DNA of 64,000 bases, taken from assembly GCF_002214185.1 (NCBI RefSeq), contig NZ_CP022161.1, forward strand, positions 9,245,486 through 9,309,485, in the 5' to 3' direction. This document shows, piece after piece, positions 43,499 through 50,613 of this stretch. The notes under the pieces were generated by a model. It worked only from the letters and a program-made list of their open reading frames with translations, did not search any database and was not told the origin of the DNA. Position numbers and translations under genes: made by a program. The stretch comes from Streptomyces capitiformicae (GTDB taxonomy: Bacteria; Actinomycetota; Actinomycetes; Streptomycetales; Streptomycetaceae). Position 1 is the stretch's first letter. The number at the start of each line of letters is the position of its first letter.

Positions 43499-44170
43499 GT
43501 GGCCTTCGGAACGTACGCCCGCAGAGTGCGTGACGAGCGGTTGCCGCTCGTCCGACGGCACACGGCGCTGAGGTGTGCCGTCGGGGACTACGGCCCGCTC
43601 GGCTTCAACGCGACCTGGGCGTATCTGAGCGCGACGGCGTGCCCCGCCCCCGATCTGCGAAGGGATTCCGCGGCGTTGTCGCGCGCGCTGGGCACGCTGG
43701 AGGAGAGCCGAGCCGCGCACCTCGCCGAAATGGCCGTCTTCGCCGCCCGCCGCAGGCTGGAGAAGGCGGCTGGCCGCCGAACCCCACGAGCATCCGACAT
43801 GGCCACTCTGCGTGGTCCGCGCTGGCCGAGTTCGACGCCCCCTTCCCGGCTGGGGTTGATCGCCGCCGTGGCGAATCGGCACTCGGCGTTCCAGCGCGTC
43901 CCGTACCCCGACGAGACGCTCTCCCCCGACATCGACGTACGCCAACTCAGCCACCTTCGCGCCCGGCTCGATGACTGCGCCTCGTCCTACCTCAAGACCC
44001 TCGGCCGCCTCGACCGCCCGGCCGCAGCGGAACTGACCGACACCGTCCACAGTATCCGCGGCCTTACCCGGCCCGGTTACTCGCCCCTGAACATGTACCT
44101 GCTCCCGTGGCTGCGCTTCGCGAACCTGCTCACGTACGCCGCTACGGCCTCCTTGGCGATCGAGCACTGA
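43499..44170 (+). CDS. Hypothetical protein between msrA 3'-end repeats
   Basis: A 223-residue soluble protein, helical and Arg/Leu-rich: GTYARRVRDERLPLVRRHTA, GDYGPLGFNATWAYLSATAC, LSHLRARLDDCASSYLKTLG and a C-terminal MYLLPWLRFANLLTYAATAS. I do not recognise the family. The GTG start has weak upstream pairing, and a later start (for example near 43565) is possible. It lies exactly between two ~130-bp imperfect direct repeats of the msrA 3' end, suggesting arrival or amplification by recombination. Codon use is like its neighbours. Confidence 0.6.
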   Translation: MAFGTYARRVRDERLPLVRRHTALRCAVGDYGPLGFNATWAYLSATACPAPDLRRDSAALSRALGTLEESRAAHLAEMAVFAARRRLEKAAGRRTPRASDMATLRGPRWPSSTPPSRLGLIAAVANRHSAFQRVPYPDETLSPDIDVRQLSHLRARLDDCASSYLKTLGRLDRPAAAELTDTVHSIRGLTRPGYSPLNMYLLPWLRFANLLTYAATASLAIEH

Positions 44171-44559
44171 CACCAGCAGTACCCGGACAAGAACCCGGCC
44201 GGGTACTGCGGGATCGGCGGTACGGGGGTGTCCTGCCCGATCGGCGTCGCCAAGGCCGAAGGCTGACGTCGCCGGATGAGCTCCGGAACGTACGCGCGCG
44301 CAGCCCGGTTCGGGCTGACAGCCGCCGTTGACCGGCGGCGAGACGATGAGCACATGACACAGACACCCGTCTTGCCGTCCGGGACGTCACCTCTCGCAGA
44401 GGTGCCGACGGGCGGGTGAGAGCGGTCGACGCACTCGTCTCACTCGAAACGGAGTGAGAATTCGCGGCTTTCCGCACCGCATGTGAGGCTGAGTTCCGAT
44501 CGGCGATCACCTCGGCCCGGCTTCTGCCGAGCGGGGCGCTCGAAAGGACTTGTGCCTCC
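44171..44559. repeat. Second copy of the msrA 3' end and downstream gene start
   Basis: 44172-44265 encodes the MsrA C terminus again ([20 protein letters not shown] to stop). About 12 bp later ATG 44276 opens SSGTYARSPVRADSRR and stops, echoing the start of the 43499 gene (AFGTYAR). The copy agrees with 43390-43532 at about 80-85% by eye. The rest of the gap holds no gene. Confidence 0.8.
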
Positions 44560-45219
44560 ATGATTCCCGTAACCGCGTCAGACGTGCGTATCGAGGCGTC
44601 TCTCGATCCGGGGCTGTCCCGATGGATGTGGCTGGTGAAATGGCTACTCGCCATTCCGCACTACATCGTGCTGTGTTTCCTGTGGATCGGCTTCATGCTG
44701 GTCACCGTCGTCGCGTTCTTCGCCATCCTGATCACCGGCCGGTATCCGCGACCCCTCTTCGACTTCAGTGTCGGCGTACTGCGCTGGAACTGGCGTGTCA
44801 GCTATTACGCCCATACGGCACTCGGCACCGACCGGTACCCACCGTTCACGCTCGCCGACGTGCCCGATTATCCGGCGCACTTCGACATCGCCTATCCAGA
44901 GCGCCTCTCCCGCGGTCTGGTCCTGGTGAAGTGGTGGCTGCTGGCGATTCCGCAGTATGTCGTCGTCGGGATTCTCCTCGGAGGCTGGGGCAATGACGAA
45001 GGCTGGCGCTACAGCGGACTGATTCCCTTTCTGTCACTGGTCGCCGTGATCATCCTGGCGGTCAAGGCCCGTTACCCAGGGCACCTCTTCGACTTGCTGC
45101 TCGGTCTGGCCCGTTGGGTCGCCCGGGTAACCGCCTATGCCGCATTGCTGACCGACCAGTACCCGCCCTTCCGGCTCGACATGGGCGGGCGGGAGGCGGC
45201 ACCGGCGACGACGGCCTGA
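44560..45219 (+). CDS. DUF4389 membrane protein
   Basis: A 219-residue membrane protein with an internal duplication: KWLLAIPHYIVLCFLWIGFM with ITGRYPRPLFDFSVGVLRWN, then KWWLLAIPQYVVVGILLGGW with VKARYPGHLFDLLLGLARWV. Each half ends in a TDxYPPF motif (GTDRYPPFTL, LTDQYPPFRL). This is the DUF4389 pattern. Four membrane segments. Function unknown; stands alone. Confidence 0.88.
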   Translation: MIPVTASDVRIEASLDPGLSRWMWLVKWLLAIPHYIVLCFLWIGFMLVTVVAFFAILITGRYPRPLFDFSVGVLRWNWRVSYYAHTALGTDRYPPFTLADVPDYPAHFDIAYPERLSRGLVLVKWWLLAIPQYVVVGILLGGWGNDEGWRYSGLIPFLSLVAVIILAVKARYPGHLFDLLLGLARWVARVTAYAALLTDQYPPFRLDMGGREAAPATTA

Positions 45220-45688
45220 CTGGCCACCCGACCGACTGGGACGGACCAAGAACAGGAGGGATGCTCAGGCCGGAGCCTCGCGAGCAGTGCTGGGCAACCA
45301 GTCCGCGCGCTCGACAGACCAGGGCCACATGGCACAACAGCGCGCCCGGACACGGACTCGACGCCGCCCACCCGACGACCTCGTGAGCAGGTCGCCGCGC
45401 TGGGCTTGGCGGCGGCGGTCGACCTGTGGGCCCAGCTCACGGCGTGCCCGCGGTGGACGGCTGTACGTGCGGTCGGCCCGGCAGTCGACCCCGGCCTTCG
45501 CGGGGCGAGCGTCCGCGCCGGTATCCGGGCCGAGTCGCCGACCGGACCGGCGTGAGGCGAACTGGTCGGCGTCGGACGATCCGGTCGGCCTTCCTTGATC
45601 AAGTGGCCCTGGCCCTGGCCCGGCCCCCGGCCCCCGGCCCCCGGCCCCCGGCCCCAAGAAGTGTGGGCGGGCCGGGTACCATCGCCGA
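45220..45688. other. Gap without recognised gene, with C5GG2 tandem repeat
   Basis: No frame resembles a known family. A tandem array of GGCCCCC units (five copies, the last one base short) lies at 45622-45655, just before the EamA leader. Confidence 0.6.
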
Positions 45689-45733
45689 GTGAGTACCTAC
45701 TGGCACGCCGTTACTCCGCCTCCCTGCGTCTGA
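45689..45733 (+). CDS. Leader peptide upstream of EamA transporter
   Basis: GTG 45689 opens a 14-codon frame, VSTYWHAVTPPPCV, ending at TGA 45733. It has a run of rare or regulatory-type codons (Tyr-Trp-His, then Pro-Pro-Pro-Cys) and is followed 33 bp later by a terminator-like hairpin. It could act as a ribosome-stalling leader for attenuation. The ribosome binding site is not obvious. Confidence 0.5.
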   Translation: MSTYWHAVTPPPCV

Positions 45734-45766
45734 TCGGGCGCAGGCTTCGGCGGTTCTGATCCCCGG

Positions 45767-45800
45767 CCCCCACCGACACGAAGTTCGGTCAGGGGCTTTT
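45767..45800 (+). terminator. Terminator-like hairpin in the EamA leader (putative attenuator)
   Basis: CCCC-CA-CCGA (45767-45776) pairs with TCGG-TCA-GGGG (45785-45795) around an 8-nt loop and is followed by CTTTTGT, a rho-independent-type T-stretch that is uncommon in this genome. It lies between the leader peptide and the EamA start. Confidence 0.6.
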
Positions 45801-45858
45801 GTCGTGCGCCCGTTCGCGGATCGATTCCACCCGTATTCGACGACGGAAGAACACGACT

Positions 45859-46830
45859 GTGCCGAACCGCACCACCCCCTTGCCTCACTCGCGCCGGACG
45901 ACATCGACCGATGACCCGCGCCCTGCCTCACGTACCGCGCTCCTCGGCGGCCCCGCACCGATCCTCACCTCGGCCGTGCTGTGGGGCACGACCGGAGCCG
46001 CCGGGTCCCTGGCGCCCAAGGCCGCGCCCGCGGCGACTGTCGGCTGTGCGGGGCTCGTCCTCGGCGGCATCCTGCTGTTCCTGACCTCGCGCGGCGCCCG
46101 CTGCCTGCCCGTCGGCTGCACCCGCCGTGAGCGGTGGCTGCTCGCCCTCGGGGCCCTGGCGGTCGCCGGCTATCCGGTCACCTTCTATCCGGCGGTGGCC
46201 CGCACCGGTGTGGCCGTGGCCACCGTGATCGCGCTGGGCAGCGCGCCGGTCTTCGCCGGGCTGCTGGCCTGGATCACCGGGCAGGCGCGGCCGACCGCCC
46301 GCTGGGCCGGTGCCACGACGGCCGCCGTACTGGGCTGCACCTTGCTGGTGCTGGGCCCCACACTCACCGGGCATGCCACGCCGATGGACCTGACGGGCGT
46401 CGCGCTCGCCGCGTGCGGGGGGCTGTCGTACGCCACGTACTCGCTGATCGGCGGCAGGCTCATCACCACCGGGCACCCTTCCGACGCGGTGATGGGCGTG
46501 CTGTTCGGCGCGGCCGGACTGCTGGTGCTGCCGCTCGTGGTGTTCCTCGACGCGCACTGGCTGGTCACGGCCCGTGGCGCGGCCGTGGCGGGATACCTGG
46601 CCCTGTTCACCGTCTGGCTGGCCTACCGGCTCTTCGGACACGGACTGCGTCGTACGCCGGCGTCGACGGCCACGTCGCTGACGCTGGTCGAGCCCGCCGT
46701 CGCGGCGATCCTGGGGGTCACCGTCCTCGGTGAGCGCCTGCCCGTCATCTCCTGGTGCGGACTGACCGTCCTCGCGCTGGGCCTGGTCCTGCTGACGGTC
46801 CCCTTCCGCGTCGGTGGCCGGAGGAAGTAG
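45859..46830 (+). CDS. EamA/DMT-family transporter
   Basis: A 323-residue protein with ten membrane segments in two EamA repeats: LTSAVLWGTTGAAGSLAP at the start of repeat 1, and CGGLSYATYSLIGGRLI with STATSLTLVEPAVAAILG in repeat 2. DMT exporters of this kind (RhtA/YdcZ-like) usually export amino acids or other metabolites. GTG 45859 follows GGAAG; the frame is open upstream into the terminator hairpin, so that part is excluded. Expression is probably controlled by the leader peptide and hairpin upstream. Confidence 0.9.
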   Translation: MPNRTTPLPHSRRTTSTDDPRPASRTALLGGPAPILTSAVLWGTTGAAGSLAPKAAPAATVGCAGLVLGGILLFLTSRGARCLPVGCTRRERWLLALGALAVAGYPVTFYPAVARTGVAVATVIALGSAPVFAGLLAWITGQARPTARWAGATTAAVLGCTLLVLGPTLTGHATPMDLTGVALAACGGLSYATYSLIGGRLITTGHPSDAVMGVLFGAAGLLVLPLVVFLDAHWLVTARGAAVAGYLALFTVWLAYRLFGHGLRRTPASTATSLTLVEPAVAAILGVTVLGERLPVISWCGLTVLALGLVLLTVPFRVGGRRK

Positions 46831-46885
46831 CGCCCTTTCTCACCCATCCGTGGGCGGCCGCCATCCACCGGTGGCCGCCCACCCC

Positions 46886-47722
46886 TCAGTCGCCACCCCC
46901 GTTCGGTTCGAAGCCCGCCAGCAGCTGCTCCAACGCCGCCTGGTCCGGGCCCATGAACGGCGGGGCGGAGGGGGCGAAGGCGAGGGTGTCGAGCATGGAG
47001 CCGGTGATTCCGGTGGCCGGGGGCAGGTGGGTGGAGAGGACCAGGTCGGGCTTGCGGTCCTTGAGGGGCTGGAACGTCGTGACGAACTTCTCCACGTCGA
47101 CGTTGTGGACCCAGGGACTGTCGACCGTGGCCCACAGGAGTTGCGCGGCGCGCAGATCCTCGACGGCGACGGCGCGGACGTCGTCGGCCTGGGCGAGGTC
47201 GGCGGTGGGGAGCGGGGCACCGAAGCAGTCGGAGCTGAAACAGACACCGGAGTGGTTGTCGAAGAAGCCGACGGTCGCCGGGTTGTCGAACAGCGGCGGG
47301 CGGAAGCCGGTGAGGGTGCGGTCGCCTATGTTCATGGTCTCGCCGGGGTTCAGCAGGTAGGCGCGGTCGAGGGGCAGCGGGCGTTCGCAGGAGAGGATTC
47401 CGGCGCCGATGAAGGTCGTCACGACGCGTGCGTCGGGCGCCGCCGCCAGCAGGTCGAAGATCCCGCCCGTGTGGTCGCGGTCGGGGTGGGTGAGCCAGAT
47501 CCAGCGGACGTCCACGGGGTCCAGCACGGTGCTGAGGGTCTCGACGAAGTTCCGGTCGGGCAGGCCCAGGCCTGTGTCGATGACCAGCGGTTGGGCACCG
47601 TGCAGCACGAACGCGTTCACCGGGATGTGGCCGATGCCCGGTACCTCGAGGCTGTCGGCCAGAACGCTGATGTCCGGGCGGACCCTGTGCACCGTGCCCG
47701 GACGGACCTTTTGAAGGGGCAT
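46886..47722 (-). CDS. Metallo-beta-lactamase-fold hydrolase
   Basis: 278 residues. The MBL zinc motif THPDRDHTGG, DTGLGLPDR before it, FSSDCFGAPL (third ligand region) and LSTHLPP (last His) are present. The HxDxDH variant, with Arg and Asp between, is common in flavodiiron-like and general MBL hydrolases. Substrate unknown. ATG 47722 is preferred because AGAGG lies 10 nt upstream; GTG 47731 is the alternative. It is convergent with the EamA gene (56 bp between). Confidence 0.85.
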   Translation of the reverse strand: MPLQKVRPGTVHRVRPDISVLADSLEVPGIGHIPVNAFVLHGAQPLVIDTGLGLPDRNFVETLSTVLDPVDVRWIWLTHPDRDHTGGIFDLLAAAPDARVVTTFIGAGILSCERPLPLDRAYLLNPGETMNIGDRTLTGFRPPLFDNPATVGFFDNHSGVCFSSDCFGAPLPTADLAQADDVRAVAVEDLRAAQLLWATVDSPWVHNVDVEKFVTTFQPLKDRKPDLVLSTHLPPATGITGSMLDTLAFAPSAPPFMGPDQAALEQLLAGFEPNGGGD

Positions 47723-47858
47723 GTCACTCACACCTCTGAAGACCCCCGAGAGGTGATCGTGCCGCGACCGTCTGTCTCTCCCTCACCCATGGTCCGGCCT
47801 CCCCGCCGACGCCGCATCCGCTCGGCGGGTCGGTTCGATGGCACCACCGAAGGGCTCG

Positions 47859-48242
47859 TCAGGATCCGCTGCCGTACGGCCTGGTGATGATCTCCAGGTT
47901 GTGGCCGTTCGGGTCGTCGAAGTAGGTGCCGCGACCGCCGTCGTTCCTGTTGATCTCCATGGTCCGGCGGTGGAAGGGGTCCGCCCAGTAGGTGAGGCCG
48001 GCCGCCTTGACGCGGGCGAAGATCTCGTCGAACTCGTCCTCGGTGACCAGGAAGGCGTAGTGCTGGGGCGTGATGGGATCGGGTGAGTCCATGTAGTCGA
48101 GGGTCACGCCGTTGGGGATCTCCACCGGGATGAAGGGGCCGAACGGAGGGCTCACCTCCAGCCCCAGGATGTCGGCCAGGAACCGGGCCGAGGCCTCCTT
48201 GTCATGAGCGGCGACGATCGTGTGGTTCAGCGCGACGGACAT
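47859..48242 (-). CDS. VOC-family (glyoxalase/bleomycin-resistance fold) protein
   Basis: 127 residues of the vicinal-oxygen-chelate fold: NHTIVAAHDKEASARFLADI at the start, PQHYAFLVTEDEFDEIFARV in the middle and YFDDPNGHNLEIIT at the end, with candidate metal ligands His, His and Glu. Members include dioxygenases, glyoxalases and drug-binding proteins; this one cannot be assigned further. GGGAGG precedes ATG 48242 at 7 nt. Confidence 0.88.
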   Translation of the reverse strand: MSVALNHTIVAAHDKEASARFLADILGLEVSPPFGPFIPVEIPNGVTLDYMDSPDPITPQHYAFLVTEDEFDEIFARVKAAGLTYWADPFHRRTMEINRNDGGRGTYFDDPNGHNLEIITRPYGSGS

Positions 48243-48305
48243 CGGGTGCCTCCCCATGTGAGGGTGCACGGACGTTTTCCACGCTACCCGGCCCCCCAGG
48301 GTCGG

Positions 48306-48371
48306 GGCTTGTCGCGCCCACGCGGCGGAGCCGCGTATGCCACAGCCCCGCGCCCCTGACGGGGCGCGGGG
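48306..48371. terminator. Dispersed repeat with terminator hairpin after the alcohol dehydrogenase gene
   Basis: CCCCGCGCCCC (48346-48356) pairs perfectly with GGGGCGCGGGG (48361-48371) around TGAC. The upstream part (48306-48355) matches the repeat at 62921-62970 at 48 of 50 positions in inverted orientation. It lies just past the stop of the minus-strand alcohol dehydrogenase and probably ends its transcript. Confidence 0.75.
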
Positions 48372-48386
48372 AACTGCGCGAGGTCC

Positions 48387-49430
48387 TCAGATCGTCGCCG
48401 TGTCGATCACGAACCGGTAGCGGACGTCACTGGCCAGCACTCGCTCGTACGCCTCGTTGATCTCGGACGCGTCGATCAGCTCGATCTCCGACCCGAGACC
48501 GTGCTCAGCGCAGAAGTCCAGCATTTCCTGCGTCTCGGCGATGCCGCCGATCATGGAGCCGGCGAGGGTCTTGTTGCCGGCGATGAGGGAGAAGAGGTTG
48601 AGCGCGATGGGCTCCTCGGGCGCGCCCACGTTCACCAGCGCGCCCCCGGTCTTCAGCAGCGACAGGTACGCGCCGAAGTCGAGCGGCGCCGACACCGTGG
48701 ACAGCACGATGTCGAACGTGCCGGCCAGTTCCTCGAAGGTCTTCGGGTCACTGGTGGCGTAGTAGTGGTCGGCGCCCAGCTTCAGCCCGTCGTCCTTCTT
48801 GCGCAGGGACTGGGAGAGGACCGTCACCTCGGCGCCCAGCGCGTGTGCGATCTTCACGCCCATGTGGCCGAGCCCGCCGAGGCCGACGACGGCGACCTTC
48901 TTCCCGGGGCCGGCGTTCCAGTGCTTGAGCGGGGAGTAGGTGGTGATGCCCGCGCACAGCAGCGGTGCGGCCACGTCCAGGGACAAGCCGTCCGGGATAC
49001 GGACCGTGTACTTCTCGTCCACGACGATCTTCTCGGAGTAGCCGCCGTAGGTGGGCTCCCCGTTCTTGTCGAGGCCGTTGTACGTGGGGACGTTGCCCTT
49101 GAGGCAGAACTGCTCCGTACCGGCCTTGCAGTTCTCGCACTCGCCGCAGGAGTCGACCATGCAGCCGACCCCGACCCGGTCGCCGACGGCGAACTTGGTG
49201 ACGCCGGAGCCCACGGCCTCGACGACACCGGCGATCTCGTGACCCGGCACTATCGGGAAGATCGCCTCGCCCCATCCCTCCCGGGCCTGGTGGATGTCGG
49301 AGTGGCAGATTCCGGCGAACTTGATGTCTATCAGCACATCGAACTCACCGACCTCGCGGCGCTCTATGGTGGTGCGCTCCAGCGGAGCCTTGGCGGCGGG
49401 GGCCGCGTAGGCGGCAACAGTGGTGGTCAT
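48387..49430 (-). CDS. Zinc-dependent NAD(P) alcohol dehydrogenase (CAD/YahK type)
   Basis: 347 residues of the medium-chain dehydrogenase superfamily. Catalytic zinc ligands are in [10 protein letters not shown] and [15 protein letters not shown], structural zinc cysteines in [15 protein letters not shown], and the dinucleotide motif is [14 protein letters not shown]. The GGLGHMG form and SxSxRKK after it are typical of cinnamyl-alcohol-dehydrogenase/YahK aldehyde reductases, which use NADPH. Divergent from the XRE regulator, with a perfect 20-bp palindrome in between. ATG 49430 follows AGGAG. Confidence 0.93.
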   Translation of the reverse strand: MTTTVAAYAAPAAKAPLERTTIERREVGEFDVLIDIKFAGICHSDIHQAREGWGEAIFPIVPGHEIAGVVEAVGSGVTKFAVGDRVGVGCMVDSCGECENCKAGTEQFCLKGNVPTYNGLDKNGEPTYGGYSEKIVVDEKYTVRIPDGLSLDVAAPLLCAGITTYSPLKHWNAGPGKKVAVVGLGGLGHMGVKIAHALGAEVTVLSQSLRKKDDGLKLGADHYYATSDPKTFEELAGTFDIVLSTVSAPLDFGAYLSLLKTGGALVNVGAPEEPIALNLFSLIAGNKTLAGSMIGGIAETQEMLDFCAEHGLGSEIELIDASEINEAYERVLASDVRYRFVIDTATI

Positions 49431-49573
49431 GCCGGGGTTCTCCTGGTCGTCGTACCGTCGCGCCCGGCCTGCCTTCGGGCCGGGTGCGACCACCAGCCTG
49501 CCTCACGCCAAGGTATTCACCCAGGTCACGGCTCTGCGTACGTCCGCTGGTCCTACTACTGGCGGGGTCAGGC

Positions 49574-49593
49574 TCACGGTCGTACGACCGTGA
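49574..49593. promoter_or_regulatory. Perfect 20-bp palindromic operator
   Basis: TCACGGTCGTACGACCGTGA lies 11 bp before the XRE regulator start and 144 bp before the divergent alcohol dehydrogenase start. Most likely the binding site of that regulator. Confidence 0.75.
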
Positions 49594-49604
49594 ATACTTG
49601 ACGT

Positions 49605-50549
49605 ATGGAAGAACAGCCCCGAGCCGCCCGAGCCCCGCAGGACGCGCGGGACCCGCGGGACCCCCAGGACCCGCCCACCGGCGCCCTCGACCGGCGTGCC
49701 GAACTCAGCGAGTTCCTGCGCACCCGGCGGGCCCGGCTGAAGCCGGAGGACGTGGGACTGCCGGCCTTCGGGCGGCACCGGCGGGTCCCCGGGCTGCGCC
49801 GGGAGGAGCTCGCCCAGCTCGCGGGCGTGTCCGTGGCGTACTACACCCGGCTGGAGCAGGGCAACGGGCGCAATGTGTCCGCGGAGGTGCTCGACGCCAT
49901 CGCGCGCGCCCTCCGGCTGAACGCCGCCGAGCACTCCCACCTCACGCACCTCGCCAAGCCGAAGGCGCACAAGAAGAAGCCGTCGGCCCGCCCGCAGCAA
50001 GTGCGGGCGGGCCTGCGCCAGTTGGTCGACACGCTGGACGACGTTCCCGCGTACGTCACCGGGCGGCGCTCGGACATCCTCATCTGGAACCGGATGGCGG
50101 CCGCGGTGTTCGGTGACTGGTCGGAGCTGCCGCCGCAGGAGCGGAACTGGGCGCGGCTGGTGTTCCTGCGGCCCGAGTACCGGGACCTGTACATCGACTG
50201 GGACCAGAAGGCCGCCGACATGGTCAGCTTTCTGCGGATGGACGCGGGCTGCCACCCGGACGATCCACGGCTGTCGGCGCTGGTCGGCGAGTTGTCGGTG
50301 AAGAGCGAGGAGTTCCGGCGGCTGTGGGCCACGCACGACGTCAAGGAGAAGAGCCATGGCGTCAAGCGCATGCACCACCCCCTTGTCGGCGACCTCACCC
50401 TCTCCTTCGAGACCTTCCCCCTCCCCGACGACCAGGAACAGTTCCTGATCATCTACCACGCCGAACCGGGCTCCCCCTCGGCCGACGCCCTCCGCCTCCT
50501 GGCCAGCTGGGGCACGGACGCGACCCGGGCGCCGACGGTGACGCCGTAG
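49605..50549 (+). CDS. XRE-family regulator with MmyB-like ligand domain
   Basis: 314 residues. After a low-complexity Asp/Pro/Arg lead (~1-30) comes an XRE helix-turn-helix (GLRREELAQLAGVSVAYYTR then LEQGNGRNVS) and an MmyB-like PAS-type domain (PAYVTGRRSDILIWNRMAAA, FGDWSELPPQERN, FLRPEYRDLYIDW, HHPLVGDLTLSFETF). This family frequently sits divergent to the oxidoreductase it controls, as here, with the aldehyde or alcohol substrate as possible effector. The 3' end runs into four GTAGCCC repeats. Confidence 0.92.
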   Translation: MEEQPRAARAPQDARDPRDPQDPPTGALDRRAELSEFLRTRRARLKPEDVGLPAFGRHRRVPGLRREELAQLAGVSVAYYTRLEQGNGRNVSAEVLDAIARALRLNAAEHSHLTHLAKPKAHKKKPSARPQQVRAGLRQLVDTLDDVPAYVTGRRSDILIWNRMAAAVFGDWSELPPQERNWARLVFLRPEYRDLYIDWDQKAADMVSFLRMDAGCHPDDPRLSALVGELSVKSEEFRRLWATHDVKEKSHGVKRMHHPLVGDLTLSFETFPLPDDQEQFLIIYHAEPGSPSADALRLLASWGTDATRAPTVTP

Positions 50550-50573
50550 CCCGTAGCCCGTAGCCCGTAGCCC
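50546..50573. repeat. Four tandem GTAGCCC units
   Basis: A 28-bp array of four perfect heptamers overlaps the stop codon of the XRE gene; slippage could alter only the non-coding tail. Confidence 0.9.
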
Positions 50574-50613
50574 CTGGCCGGCTTGGGCCACGGCGTCATC
50601 GCCGAAATACGCG

